A stretch of DNA of 47,985 nucleotides from Acidobacteriota bacterium (GCA_029861955.1 JAOTYK010000027.1:1-47985); one strand, 5' to 3'. Shown: positions 1 to 9,949, counted from the first letter of the stretch. Translations and numbers: made by a program. The notes: a model not told the origin generated them from the letters alone.

Positions 1-2
1 AT

Positions 3-857
3 CGGCTGAAGCGGCCCGAGCTCCTGGCACCGGTCGCCGCACTGCTGGTCGCCGGCTCGGCCAATCGTCAGATCGCACGTTCGTTGGGCTGCTCCCACTC
101 GACGGTCACACGGATGAGTGTGCGGCTCGGCAGACACGCCACGCTGTTCCAGCGATGGACGCTTGCTCAGGTCGACGAAATTCGTGAGCCGATCGTCTTC
201 GATCACTTTGAGACCTTCGTGCGATCGCAAGTCGAGCGACTGGGCGTTGGCACCGCCGTCGGAGATCGATCCTGGTTCGTCTACGGACTCGACGGCGCGA
301 GGTACCTGCGTGTCGGTGGTCGCTCGACCCGAAAGCGAGCTCTGAAGCGTTCTCCAAGTCCGGTCCGAAAGGGCGTAATCACTGATTCCACCGCACGATT
401 GCTGCAAATGCTTCTCGCCAAATCGCCAGGGGGTCTCGACCTGGTTAGCGATCACCACCCCGCCTACACGTCGGTTGTTCGGAAGCTCCAACGAGGCGCT
501 GTGCCGATCCGTCATTCAATCTTCGCCAATCCCGATCGCTCGCCGGAACGCGACCGCGCTCGGGCTCGTCGGCGGGACCGCGGGATGTTTGCAGTCGACC
601 TGGTACACAAATTGATCCGTCACAGCCAGGCCCATCACCGACGCGAGACCATCGCCTTCGGTCGGAGGGTCGACTACACCGTGGGTCGACTCGCGCTTTT
701 CGCCGTCTGGCGCAACTTTGTTAAACGAAGGTCCGAGAGGCGCGTGTCGCGGAGTTCGCCCGCGATGGATCTCGGGCTGACCGATCGAATCTGGAGTTGG
801 GTTGATGTGCTGGCGGTGCGACTCTTCGAGCAGAGAGTAGAGTTGCCCGCTACCTGA
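3..857 (+). CDS. Insertion-sequence transposase, 3' part (5' end outside window)
   Basis: The reading frame is open from the first bases of the window, so the true start and the N-terminal part are missing. The visible 284 residues begin with a helix-turn-helix (ANRQIARSLGCSHSTVTR, residues about 20-38 of the visible part), followed by a linker ending in a LGRHATLF stretch. Candidate catalytic acidic residues sit in IVFDHFETF and in LVSDHHPAYTSVV, as expected for a DDE-type nuclease. The basic C-terminal half contains HRRETIAFGRRVDYTVGRL and resembles the end of IS1-like transposases that recognise IS ends through an N-terminal zinc ribbon and HTH; the zinc ribbon would lie off-window. I could not find the right-end terminal repeat because the left end is not visible. 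The frame is intact to its stop, so the gene is not obviously decayed. The exact IS family is uncertain. Confidence 0.65.
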   Translation, partial: RLKRPELLAPVAALLVAGSANRQIARSLGCSHSTVTRMSVRLGRHATLFQRWTLAQVDEIREPIVFDHFETFVRSQVERLGVGTAVGDRSWFVYGLDGARYLRVGGRSTRKRALKRSPSPVRKGVITDSTARLLQMLLAKSPGGLDLVSDHHPAYTSVVRKLQRGAVPIRHSIFANPDRSPERDRARARRRDRGMFAVDLVHKLIRHSQAHHRRETIAFGRRVDYTVGRLALFAVWRNFVKRRSERRVSRSSPAMDLGLTDRIWSWVDVLAVRLFEQRVELPAT

Positions 858-1008
858 GCTGCGCCTGACGGCTCGCGACAGACTTCCCGGGATGCCTCCG
901 CAGGAGCGTCGCCCCATCCGTACTCGGAGTCGCCTTCAGAACCGGACCCGCGAGCCGTATTCTGTCGAGGCCGGCCGCAATCAACGATCCACGTTGAGGA
1001 GTCGCCGC

Positions 1009-1045
1009 AAAAAGAAAAAGGGGGAGGAACCGAAGTTCCTCCCCC
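1009..1045 (-). terminator. Rho-independent terminator of the S8 peptidase gene
   Basis: Read on the minus strand there is an 11-bp perfect stem (1035-1045 pairing with 1020-1030) closed by a UUCG tetraloop with a C-G closing pair, followed by TTTTTCTTTTT. It starts about 30 bases after the stop codon of the giant peptidase gene and points the same way. Confidence 0.93.
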
Positions 1046-1075
1046 CCTCTGAGCGAATCAGAGTCAAGGCGTTAC

Positions 1076-4000
1076 CTAGGGCAGATTCGGTGACGCATCA
1101 CGCGCCGCGTTACCCCAGACAAATCCGCTACCCGAGACGTTACAGGCCGGTCCGGAACCGCCCGCATTGTCACGAATCAGGTACCAGTAGAACTCCCCAC
1201 TAACCGGGTTATCCGGCGTCATGTCGTGGGATGTTCCGACCACGCCACCCGTACCGGACGGCGTGTAGCTGGACAGTGTGGCATCCAGACCCTTGGCATA
1301 CGTACCCAACGTCGCCGGGCTCCACACGAGTGTATTGACGTCGGTGGCTGTGATATCCGGGAACCCGGAAGTCAGCGTGCCCGTCGACGGACAGGTGACG
1401 ACGACCTCGATGGCCGCCGAGTCCTGACAGAGGGTCGGAGTCTGGTTCGAGCAACGGACGTCCACCACATACGTCGTGGTTGCAGTCGGTGCCTGAAGCA
1501 GATCCGGGTTGTCGGTCCAGTCGCGGAACAACTCTCCGGGCCCGCCGCTCATGTCGTCGCCGTTCAGGTCGATCGAGTAACGGAACTGGAGAACGCCGTC
1601 GAGACAGGCCGTGGCTGAGGATGTATCTGCGGTGACTTCGACCGCCTGGCCAGGTGCCGGAATGACACCCGCCGGGTCGACGGTCAAGCCCGCAATGACA
1701 CCCGAACAGTTGATGCCACAACCGGGTAGTGCGGAGTTGTCGTCGTTATCTACGATCACCGTCGCAGCGTTGGTCAGAGTATCGGTGATGGTGACATCAT
1801 CGATCCACCAGCCATCGTCGCCCGGATCCGGGTTGAAGTCGAACGCCGCCTCGTAGGTTTCCGTGCCGCCCACCTTGATGCTCGAGAGGAGGAATCGCGT
1901 ACGGATTCGTCGACCTCGGAATCGTTGGAGGGAGAACTTGGACTCGACCCAGGTGCCGGCGCCGTTGTTGCCCAGGAGACCCGGACCGTCACTGGCGTTA
2001 CCGAGATTCAGCTCGGCAAACGAGTTCTGCTCGAAGGTGTCGCCGAGGAATACGAACGACAGCGACGGGAAGCAGGTGGATGAAGGGCCAAGACGACGGT
2101 TGGGGTCGGTAGGATCGAAGAAATCGTCTTCGGTCGTACCATCGTCCGTCGGGTCAAAGAGACACTCCTGGTAGTTGTCGGTGCCCTGCTGATCGTAGAC
2201 GTTGTCGAAGGGAGTGATCTTGATCCAGTTCCCGCTTCCGACGCCGGCTCCATCAGCCAGCTGCACACTAATCACACCGCGATCTGCAGACTCGCCGGCG
2301 TTCACGTTGACCGAACGGCTGTCCATCACACTGATCTGATGTTTGAAGGACAGTGTCGGCGCGACAGGTACACAGGTCTCACCACCGGGGCAGTTCCCGT
2401 CGTTGGCGCAGATCGTCGTACGGGTCAAGCTGCATACGGTGTCCCAGCCGATGTTGATCGGGTCGGTCGTCTGAACCGCCTCTATGACGGCCAGACGAGT
2501 CGTCTGAGCGTCGAAGGCGACGTCTTCAGGGTCGACGCCGTAGTACAACGACTGGTCGCCGGAGTAACCACGTCCACCGTTGGGGTTGGCCGTCGTATTG
2601 ATCCACCAGTTGACCGCAGCTGCGGCAGTTCCACTGGAACCGACCCAGCAGTCATCGATTTGACCATACGAGTTGGAGTTGACGTAGTCCGGGTCAGAGT
2701 ACTGACATCGGAAGCCATCAGACGGTACAGGACCGAACAGCGTGCTGTCGATGTTGTCGATCTCGAATAACGAGTCAGCAACCTCCACGGCACCCTCAAA
2801 CCCATCGAAGAAGATGGCCGGGGCCGATCCGCCGCTTGCCGACAGATCGAGATCGATCGTCAGCGTCTGCGGGAACGTCGGTGCGAGCAGCTGGTCCGAC
2901 TCCAGGATGATCTGGAAGTCGGAGGTGAACTCCTCGAACTCACCCGCGCGGTTGGCAGTGGGAGAGACATGGAAGGTGAACGGCACCGGGGTGATCCGGG
3001 TCTCGCCCTCTTCGAAATCGCCGATCTCGATGAAGGGCTTGGTGACGCAGTCGATCTTGGGATCGTTGGTCTGCAGTCGTGCCGAAACACCCGTCAGGGG
3101 CACACCGGTCTTGTTACCGATGGTCAGGAACATATCGACGGTCTCGTTGGTATCGGCCCAGCCGTCGTTGAGGGGCTGGTTGTCTACCAACGCGTAGTCG
3201 AGAACCTGGACGTTACCGGTCGTGATGAAGACAGGCGTCGCCGCCTGCACCAGACCGTTGGCCTCGGGGTCGATGCTGTTGTCGCATGGGCCCGAGATCC
3301 CGTCGAAGCGATCGTCGTAGGTGACGGTCACCGTCGGCGGGTCGGTACCGGACTGCTGCAAGAACAGCACGCCGGGATCGACATCGTAGGAAACGGACAC
3401 CGCAATCTGGCCGCGATACTCGCAGTTACAGGCGGCGGACGTCAGCTCGAGGTTGACGAATTCGCCCTCGATCTCGGCTTCCGACGTGACCTTGACGCGG
3501 ACGTCGTTGGTTGCGTCGTTGTCGCAGTTGAAGTCGTCCTCAGCATCGATGTAGTCGCCGTCGTCGTTGCAGTCGTTCACCGAAGGGGAACGTTCAAGCA
3601 ACGTGATGGAGACCAGCGAGTTGCCCTCGAAGAACTGGAAGGTATCCAGGTCCAGGACGGCGCAATCGCCACCGGTGGTACACGTGGTGTTGTCAACCGT
3701 GAGACTGACCTCTTTCCACTCGACGTTCCAGTCGTCGACCGCAAGACCGAAGTCGGCGACCGGGTCGCTGTCGCTGGGGCTGAGCTTCTCGAAGACGGAG
3801 AGACCGATCGCGGTCTCCCATGTGTCGCCTGTCGGGCCGAAAACATCCTCGAGCGTGAAGAAACGCATATCGAGACCGTTCCAGTCGTTCAGGTCGGCGT
3901 TACGGGCCGGGCCGTTCTTCGCAACGTAGTCATCGGTGATTCCGGTTGCGGCGGCACACGTCGTGTCCGTGAGGTCGCTGCAATCGGCGTTGCTGGTGCA

Positions 4001-7000
4001 AGAACGGTTCGGAGCATCGATGCAATATCGGTTGTTGATATCGTCGTCTTCCGGACCGGCGAGACCCAGATCGTCCTGGAGAGTATCGAGGGCAATTGCC
4101 AGCGGATCCTCGAAGTAGCAAGAACTCTTGCCTTCGCGGTTGTTGCCGACCGTACCGTTGATACTCTGACGCGTACCCGGGTCCAGGGTCGTGAACATAC
4201 TGTATCCGTCCGACAGCGCGGGGTTGCCGCCTCCCGAGACCGCACCGTATGAACCACCGCCTGCGTTCAGCGCACCACCGTCACGTTTAATGTCGACGGG
4301 GAGGGCTGAGCTGGTGTCGGTATCCACCGACCAGAAGTAGACCGCGTTGGAGTCACCAAGCTCGATGGCCTGGTTCCACTCGACCGTGACGAGGCGGACT
4401 TCCACATCCGGGTCGTTGCTGACCTTCTCCATCTCGGGGGAGATGAGAACTTCGCGCCAGGCCGCCTGACCGGTGTCGCCACCGATGATCTCGTAGGCCT
4501 GACAGTCACCGGCACCCGGGCCGACGACCAGACAGTTGGTGGCTGCCGGGTCACCGATGGTACCGGTATGCCAGACACCACCCGTGGCCTGCCCGCCGCC
4601 GCTGCAGACGCCGTCGCCGCCGGCGGCGCAATCCCCGTCGTTGTAGCAACCGATGCTGGGATCGAGCGAGCAGGTTCCAGGAGCCTTGGTCTGCCAGCCG
4701 CAACCGCCGAGGGTGCTCCAACTCTTCTGGATCTGCCCATCGCGGGGATCGCGATCTTCCAGGAAGATGCAGAGATCGCCGCCGATCGGACACTCAGCAG
4801 GGGAACCGAACGTAGTGCACGGCGTACCGGCGATGGCGCAAGCCAGACCGAGGGCACCGTCGAAGTTCTGATCCTCGCCCCACTGAGCGGGACGTGCGAG
4901 TTGGGAGATGGCGGTGATGTCCGTGTTGGCCGTAATGCCGGAGACGAATCCACCGTCGTTGGAGTCGAAGTTCCAGGGAGATCCGAGATTGGCGTTCTTA
5001 CTATTGGCGGTCAACGGCAGGAACGTTCGGCTCTCAAATCGGTAGTCTTCCAGGAAGTCACCGATGTTCGTGGTGGGAGCCTCAAGCAGCTCGTTGTTGT
5101 TTCGGTCGCGATTCTCGACACCACCGCCAGGGAAGTCGGTGGAGTAGAGAACCTCGGTCTCGTCGACGTTCAGCGTCTGACGAGATACGGCGACCGCTTT
5201 GCCGGTCTTGCCGGACGTCGCGGCGGTCAACTCGATGACCAGCTCGACTTCCGGGGTTCCAGCCAGAGACTCCGGCAACTGAATCGCGAAGTTCGACGCG
5301 ATCGCCGCACCACCCGGAATCAGTCCCACGGTCTGCGGGCTGTTGAGGATCGACATGATCCCCGCGCCACAGGCCAGGTGACCGCCTTCGAGGGTTCGGT
5401 TGGAGTTGGTGCAACCCGCTTCCGAGGGAGTGCCGGGTCGACAGTCCTCATTGGCCAACGCGTCGTTCGCCATGACGCATCGCATGCTGACTTCAGCGTT
5501 CTCCAGCGGAGTCGTCTCGTTGGAGCCGTAGGTGAAGTTGAAGACGATGTTCTCGCCGGCGTCCAGATAACGATCCGGGAAGCCGAACTCGAAGTTGCCA
5601 CGGGCGTTTCGCTCGCAGCCACCGTTGACGAAGAAGTTGGTGTCGGTTCCGAAGAGACCGAAGGTGATCGTGCCGACGCTCAGCTGAGCGCGACAGTCGA
5701 CATCGGCGGTGTTGACCCGCACCTTGTTGACATCGGGCGTTCCACCGATCTCATCCGCGTAGGTCACCCGGATCGAGTCGCCACTGCTCACATCGAGAAC
5801 ACCGTTGCCGGGATCCGGAGCCGTGGCGTCGGTCATGACGATACTGGACTCGAACTTGAGCGACGATCCGACCTGCGTGAAGGTAAGACCGGTCTCGGTG
5901 TCGACGACCACGTCGTTGGGGTCGAGGACCTCGACCGTGGTTCGACCGGAGACCTCTCCGATCGTGACACCGGCAGCCAGGTCACCGGCTTCGTCCACAT
6001 CGGTGATGGTGATCTCCGCCTCCGCGTTGCAGACGTACTGGGCCTGATCCAGACGGACGGACGAGCCGCCGCAGACACCGCCGGCGATGACCACCGCGTA
6101 CTGCTGGGAGGCATCGGTGCCGCCACCGGGGCTGGAGACTTCAACCGTCCACATACCCGCGATGACCTGGCGGTCGTCGGCGGGGTTGGTGTCGTTCTGG
6201 AACGGGTCGTTGGGATCGTTCTCGGTCCCGTCGCCGTCGAAGTCCGGCGTCAGGTAGATCGCCTCCGTCGGGTTGCTGCCATCCTGAGGGGACGTGGTGG
6301 CGTTGCCACGGACGCAGACCGGGAGACTCCACCGCGATGCGTCGAGTATGCCGCCGGCGCCGCCGACGATCGAGCCGCAGTCCTCGGTAACCCCGTCGAT
6401 AGCGCCGTCGCGATTGTCATCGTCGGTGAAGTAGTTGCCGTAGTAGACCCGACTGTCTGGGGCCGGAGCCGTGACGGTCAGGTTGAGATCGTTGGCAAGG
6501 GCACTACCCGATCCCTCGATCCAGGCCAGGGAGACCTTGAGCAGCTGGGAGTCGTCGCAGACCTCGAACATCGTGGACTGCGAGCCGCCGCCCACTGCGT
6601 CGATGGCGCCGGGCAGGGTCAGGTTTGCCGGTCCGATACCCGCTCCGCCGATCAGCCCGCCGTCTTTCACAAGAAGACCGGTGACCGAGAACGGCCAGCT
6701 CTGCAGCGGAAGGACGTTGTCCAGCTCGATACGACCGTAGCCCTGCTCGTTGTTGAAACGATGGGCGACGGTCAGGTTGCCGCCGGGCATGTACTCGGCA
6801 GACGCCACGAGGACGGCCTTCAGCAGGGCTGCGGAGACATCGGTCGCCACATCACCGGCGTTAGCGGGGTTGGACCCGGTGGCGTCGGGGAAGAAGCCCT
6901 GGTGGAAGTACTCGCTGACGATCAACGCCGCGCCGGCGGCTGCCGGCGACGCGAAGCTCGTTCCGCTGAGACCCTCGACCAGGTCGCACTCAACCGTGCC

Positions 7001-8812
7001 GTCTTGCCCGTTGTCGGTGGTGAGGCAGCTGTACTCCGAGTCGATGCCCATGTTGCCGGCGCCACCGAAGTCGGTGCCGGGGGCCATCAATTGCGGAGCG
7101 ATACGACCGCCCGGAGCCGGGCCGACGCTGCTGAAGAAGTAGCGGCTGAGGAGGGATCCCCCGGCACCGGTGTCGTTGGCGTTACCGCTACCACCGATGG
7201 CGAAGCCGTTCTTGAAGGTGGCCGGCTCGTCCAGCGTACCCTCGTCCGGGATGTTGTCGTTGTCCGCGTCCAGCGAAGAGTTGCCGGCGGCGACAAAGAC
7301 CAGCGCGTTCTGCTTGTCGCTTATGAACGAATCGATCTCGGAAGCCGAGCTCGAGTAGGTGTTAGTGTCACTGCCCCACGAGAAGTTGGCGACCGTCGCA
7401 CCGAGGCTGTAGCTCTCACCGAGAGAGCCGGTCACGCCGCCGGAGTAGAGGGTGCCGACGAAGAGGGAGCCGTTGCCGGGGTCGGAGCAGGAGGCTGCCG
7501 CCGGGGTGCGCTGGGCGTCATAGGCGATCAGCTTGGCATCGGGAGCGACGCCGTCGAGGTTCCACTCCTGACCGTCGCCACCGTTGGCCACGGTGTCCTC
7601 GGCGAGGAACTCGTTGCCACCACCGGGCGTGTGATCGGCGTTACCGAGGGCGGTTGTGGACACGGTGTGACCGTGGGTGAAGCCACCGACGTTACTGGCG
7701 TCGCAACCCAGGAGGTCGCCGTCGCCAGGTGCGAACTGGTTGGTGGTCTCGTAGAGGATGACCTTGCGATGGCTACCGTTGATGGTGGCGTCGTCCGAAA
7801 GGTCGGTGTCCCCGGAAGAAATGAGGTGATCGTTCGAGAGGTCGGCGGCATCGAGCTGGATGCCGCTGTCCAGGACCATCAGGATCTGGTTCTGACCACG
7901 GATGCCGGCGTCGCTGTAGGGCGCTACGCCCTTGTTCGGCACGCCGCCGTGGAAGCCGGCCTGCATGGTCGAGGTGGTCTCCTCGGCGTGCATCAGGGTC
8001 GGCAGTTTCTCGTAGATCCATTCGATCGGCTCGAGAGATGCCAGCTGGGCAAGTCGCTCACGATGGACTTCCGCGACCAGCGAGCCGGGGCGGACGGAGA
8101 GCACATTGCCACCCATGGCGGCGATCGCCTGGGCAACGGAGGCGCTGTCTTCGCCTTCGAAGATTCGCATCTCGAGTTTGTAAATATCGGAGGTTGCATC
8201 CAGAGGGTTGACCAGCGGCGAGCGACCGATGGCCGGGTCCAGCTTGAATGCCGCGTGGTACGGCTCGACGGCCAGGAGACCCGGCGTGTCGACGACAGCA
8301 CCCATGGTGGCCTTGTCGACTCGAGCGATGAACGACGAAACCTGCAGGTGACGGACGATCTGTCCACCGCCGGCGTTGATCTTGCCGCGCATCGAGTCGA
8401 GGCTACCGCTGATGATCGCGTCTCGACTGAGTTGGAAAATGAAGTACTGCGCACCGACCTGATCCAGCTTGTTGGTGGTTCTTAACTCACCGGGCAGCGT
8501 GGTCAGACCTTCCGCCAGGCGGAAGGAACCGACGGCGGTTCGCAGCGTACCGGGGGCCTTCTGCAGATTTGCAGAGACATCCCCGTAATACGGACCGGCC
8601 GCGTAAGGCCAGACGTAATTGGATCGGACAAACGTCGAAGGAATCACTGTTCCTTCGGTGTCAATATCCTTCTCGGCCCGCGAAAAACCGGACGAATCAT
8701 CATTATTGATGGCCGTTTCCTGTTTACCCGCGAAGGTCAAGAAAGGACTGACGGTTAAGCTCACAATGGCCACGGCGAGGACAAACCACCGCCTGCCAGA
8801 GAGGAACTGCAT
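1076..8812 (-). CDS. Giant secreted S8 (subtilisin-like) serine peptidase
   Basis: This 2578-residue protein should be exported by an N-terminal signal peptide (RRWFVLAVAIVSLTVS then an Ala/Gly cleavage region) and act outside the cell. After it come two I9-like prodomain segments (about 90-280). The catalytic domain has its Asp in MVLDSGIQLD (about residue 312), its His in GFTHGHTVST (about 380) and its Ser in LSGTSFASPAAAG (about 617). A jelly-roll-like domain follows (SLAWIEGSGSALANDLNLTV), as in KP-43-type subtilases. The remaining 1600 residues are beta-rich, acidic modules with scattered four-Cys motifs such as CYNDGDCAAGGDGVC and Asp-rich, possibly calcium-binding stretches such as DFDGDGTENDPND. 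The end resembles Fn3-like domains. The ATG at 8812 is preferred because a perfect Shine-Dalgarno sits 8 bases upstream and overlaps the alternative ATG at 8833. The gene is monocistronic, with its own promoter and terminator. Confidence 0.9.
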   Translation of the reverse strand: MQFLSGRRWFVLAVAIVSLTVSPFLTFAGKQETAINNDDSSGFSRAEKDIDTEGTVIPSTFVRSNYVWPYAAGPYYGDVSANLQKAPGTLRTAVGSFRLAEGLTTLPGELRTTNKLDQVGAQYFIFQLSRDAIISGSLDSMRGKINAGGGQIVRHLQVSSFIARVDKATMGAVVDTPGLLAVEPYHAAFKLDPAIGRSPLVNPLDATSDIYKLEMRIFEGEDSASVAQAIAAMGGNVLSVRPGSLVAEVHRERLAQLASLEPIEWIYEKLPTLMHAEETTSTMQAGFHGGVPNKGVAPYSDAGIRGQNQILMVLDSGIQLDAADLSNDHLISSGDTDLSDDATINGSHRKVILYETTNQFAPGDGDLLGCDASNVGGFTHGHTVSTTALGNADHTPGGGNEFLAEDTVANGGDGQEWNLDGVAPDAKLIAYDAQRTPAAASCSDPGNGSLFVGTLYSGGVTGSLGESYSLGATVANFSWGSDTNTYSSSASEIDSFISDKQNALVFVAAGNSSLDADNDNIPDEGTLDEPATFKNGFAIGGSGNANDTGAGGSLLSRYFFSSVGPAPGGRIAPQLMAPGTDFGGAGNMGIDSEYSCLTTDNGQDGTVECDLVEGLSGTSFASPAAAGAALIVSEYFHQGFFPDATGSNPANAGDVATDVSAALLKAVLVASAEYMPGGNLTVAHRFNNEQGYGRIELDNVLPLQSWPFSVTGLLVKDGGLIGGAGIGPANLTLPGAIDAVGGGSQSTMFEVCDDSQLLKVSLAWIEGSGSALANDLNLTVTAPAPDSRVYYGNYFTDDDNRDGAIDGVTEDCGSIVGGAGGILDASRWSLPVCVRGNATTSPQDGSNPTEAIYLTPDFDGDGTENDPNDPFQNDTNPADDRQVIAGMWTVEVSSPGGGTDASQQYAVVIAGGVCGGSSVRLDQAQYVCNAEAEITITDVDEAGDLAAGVTIGEVSGRTTVEVLDPNDVVVDTETGLTFTQVGSSLKFESSIVMTDATAPDPGNGVLDVSSGDSIRVTYADEIGGTPDVNKVRVNTADVDCRAQLSVGTITFGLFGTDTNFFVNGGCERNARGNFEFGFPDRYLDAGENIVFNFTYGSNETTPLENAEVSMRCVMANDALANEDCRPGTPSEAGCTNSNRTLEGGHLACGAGIMSILNSPQTVGLIPGGAAIASNFAIQLPESLAGTPEVELVIELTAATSGKTGKAVAVSRQTLNVDETEVLYSTDFPGGGVENRDRNNNELLEAPTTNIGDFLEDYRFESRTFLPLTANSKNANLGSPWNFDSNDGGFVSGITANTDITAISQLARPAQWGEDQNFDGALGLACAIAGTPCTTFGSPAECPIGGDLCIFLEDRDPRDGQIQKSWSTLGGCGWQTKAPGTCSLDPSIGCYNDGDCAAGGDGVCSGGGQATGGVWHTGTIGDPAATNCLVVGPGAGDCQAYEIIGGDTGQAAWREVLISPEMEKVSNDPDVEVRLVTVEWNQAIELGDSNAVYFWSVDTDTSSALPVDIKRDGGALNAGGGSYGAVSGGGNPALSDGYSMFTTLDPGTRQSINGTVGNNREGKSSCYFEDPLAIALDTLQDDLGLAGPEDDDINNRYCIDAPNRSCTSNADCSDLTDTTCAAATGITDDYVAKNGPARNADLNDWNGLDMRFFTLEDVFGPTGDTWETAIGLSVFEKLSPSDSDPVADFGLAVDDWNVEWKEVSLTVDNTTCTTGGDCAVLDLDTFQFFEGNSLVSITLLERSPSVNDCNDDGDYIDAEDDFNCDNDATNDVRVKVTSEAEIEGEFVNLELTSAACNCEYRGQIAVSVSYDVDPGVLFLQQSGTDPPTVTVTYDDRFDGISGPCDNSIDPEANGLVQAATPVFITTGNVQVLDYALVDNQPLNDGWADTNETVDMFLTIGNKTGVPLTGVSARLQTNDPKIDCVTKPFIEIGDFEEGETRITPVPFTFHVSPTANRAGEFEEFTSDFQIILESDQLLAPTFPQTLTIDLDLSASGGSAPAIFFDGFEGAVEVADSLFEIDNIDSTLFGPVPSDGFRCQYSDPDYVNSNSYGQIDDCWVGSSGTAAAAVNWWINTTANPNGGRGYSGDQSLYYGVDPEDVAFDAQTTRLAVIEAVQTTDPINIGWDTVCSLTRTTICANDGNCPGGETCVPVAPTLSFKHQISVMDSRSVNVNAGESADRGVISVQLADGAGVGSGNWIKITPFDNVYDQQGTDNYQECLFDPTDDGTTEDDFFDPTDPNRRLGPSSTCFPSLSFVFLGDTFEQNSFAELNLGNASDGPGLLGNNGAGTWVESKFSLQRFRGRRIRTRFLLSSIKVGGTETYEAAFDFNPDPGDDGWWIDDVTITDTLTNAATVIVDNDDNSALPGCGINCSGVIAGLTVDPAGVIPAPGQAVEVTADTSSATACLDGVLQFRYSIDLNGDDMSGGPGELFRDWTDNPDLLQAPTATTTYVVDVRCSNQTPTLCQDSAAIEVVVTCPSTGTLTSGFPDITATDVNTLVWSPATLGTYAKGLDATLSSYTPSGTGGVVGTSHDMTPDNPVSGEFYWYLIRDNAGGSGPACNVSGSGFVWGNAARDASPNLP

Positions 8813-8820
8813 CTGAACAC

Positions 8821-8829
8821 CCTCCTCCT
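8821..8829 (-). promoter_or_regulatory. Shine-Dalgarno that fixes the S8 peptidase start
   Basis: AGGAGGAGG lies 8 bases before the ATG at 8812. The upstream in-frame ATG at 8833 lies just before this site in the message, so it is unlikely to be the start. Confidence 0.8.
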
Positions 8830-8904
8830 GCATCCGATCTGTTGATGAATTAAGATCGGTGCGTCGTCAAAAACTACACACAACCCCCCCAGTGGGATTG
8901 GGAG

Positions 8905-8933
8905 TTTGTACGGTGAGTCCTGTAGGTTGTCAA
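8905..8933 (-). promoter_or_regulatory. Sigma70-type promoter of the S8 peptidase gene
   Basis: The minus strand reads TTGACA (8933-8928), a 17-base spacer, then TACAAA (8910-8905). The -35 is perfect, the spacing ideal, and the -10 matches 4 of 6. Transcription would start near 8898, giving an 86-base leader. The leader contains a 7-bp inverted repeat (CCGATCT at 8834-8840, AGATCGG at 8853-8859) of unknown role. Confidence 0.6.
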
Positions 8934-9136
8934 GCGGATACGTCGAGCTCCATGCGGTCTCGATCACCGCAACGGCAGCCTCGATTTCGATGCTAAAATG
9001 CGGATTATTCCGCGCATTCTTGCGGTGATGACGCAGCATGACGAGGCGCCCTTCCGGCATCCCTTACGGGGGGCGGAATCGCGGACCATGGACGGCGAAG
9101 CAGGGGACCCGACCGTGGGTCCGATCGGTCGATCAA

Positions 9137-9949
9137 ATGTCACTCGAGACCAAGACAACCACGGCAATCGCGACTCTCAAGAAGAGTCGGAAATTGATCG
9201 TCGCGCTCAGTGGAGGCGTCGATAGTGCCGTGCTGCTCCATCTGGCGGTTCGGGCGCTGGGTGCCGAGAACGTCGTGGCGGCCACCGGTCAGTCCGCCGC
9301 CGTCCCGGGGAGCGATCTGGAGGACGCCGAGGCGGTGGCCCGCTGCGTGGGGGTACGCCTGGAGCGGGTGGCGACCTACGAACTGGAGCAGCCGGACTAT
9401 GTCGCCAACCGCGGGGATCGCTGTTTTCATTGCAGGGAAGAGCTTTTTCAGCGTCTGGCCCATCTGGGCCGGCGCCTGGGTATCCTGGAGATCGCTTACG
9501 GGGCGATCGTCGATGATCTGGGGGACAACCGCCCGGGGATGCGATCGGCGGAGCAGCGGTCCGTCCGCTCCCCCCTCCTGGACGCCGGACTCACCAAGGC
9601 CGATATCCGGGAGGTCGCCCGGGCCGCCGGGCTCCCGGTCCGGGACAAGCCCGCTTCTCCATGCCTGGCCTCGCGGCTGCCGGTGGGCACCGTCGTCACC
9701 TCGGAGCGGTTGGCCCGCATCGAGGTCGCCGAGACGGGGCTCCGGGCCCTGGGGTTGACCGAATTCCGAGTGCGGGACCATTTCCCGCTGGCCCGGGTCG
9801 AGCTGGATGCCGAGGGGCTCAGCCGGAGCGGTCGGGACGCGTTCCGGAGCCGGATCGAGTCGGTGGTCCGGGGAGCGGGCTTTGCCAACGTCGAGATCGA
9901 CCCCGCGGGCTACGGCGGGATCGGACCCATCCGCTCCGGGGGCCAGTAG
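9137..9949 (+). CDS. larE: ATP-dependent sacrificial sulfur transferase LarE
   Basis: LarE adenylates and thiolates the pyridine biscarboxylate precursor of the nickel-pincer nucleotide cofactor used by lactate racemase and related LarA-type racemases and epimerases. The 270-residue product has the N-type ATP pyrophosphatase loop LSGGVDSAVLLH (residues 24-35), a RCFHCREELF motif, and DKPASPCLASRLPVG, where the Cys aligns with the sulfur donor of Cys-type LarE proteins. Length fits the family. The start at the ATG opening MSLETK is chosen because family members begin shortly before the PP-loop; an upstream in-frame extension to 9038 is Arg/Gly-rich and unlike the family. No larA, larB or larC is nearby. 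Its 3' end overlaps the convergent signal peptidase gene by 40 bases. Confidence 0.88.
   Translation: MSLETKTTTAIATLKKSRKLIVALSGGVDSAVLLHLAVRALGAENVVAATGQSAAVPGSDLEDAEAVARCVGVRLERVATYELEQPDYVANRGDRCFHCREELFQRLAHLGRRLGILEIAYGAIVDDLGDNRPGMRSAEQRSVRSPLLDAGLTKADIREVARAAGLPVRDKPASPCLASRLPVGTVVTSERLARIEVAETGLRALGLTEFRVRDHFPLARVELDAEGLSRSGRDAFRSRIESVVRGAGFANVEIDPAGYGGIGPIRSGGQ

Larger units (their letters stand above)
8813..9136. other. Intergenic region between divergent S8 peptidase and larE
   Basis: This 324-base gap holds the minus-strand promoter and leader of the S8 peptidase gene. On the plus strand there is a -10-like TAAAAT at 8994-8999 without a convincing -35, followed by a short inverted repeat GCGGA-TTAT-TCCGC (9000-9013) that could be an operator for larE. 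I see no RNA gene or small ORF with a good ribosome site. Confidence 0.5.

Noticed and set aside
892-1203. Small plus-strand frame over the S8 terminator
   Set aside because: It reads through the terminator hairpin and the peptidase C-terminus, is Arg/Lys-rich and has no ribosome site.
4568-8485. Plus-strand open frame of 1305 codons antisense to the S8 peptidase gene, with a smaller one at 2969-4252
   Set aside because: The minus-strand frame carries a signal peptide, catalytic triad, promoter and terminator. The antisense frames have no recognisable motif and arise from codon bias in GC-rich DNA.
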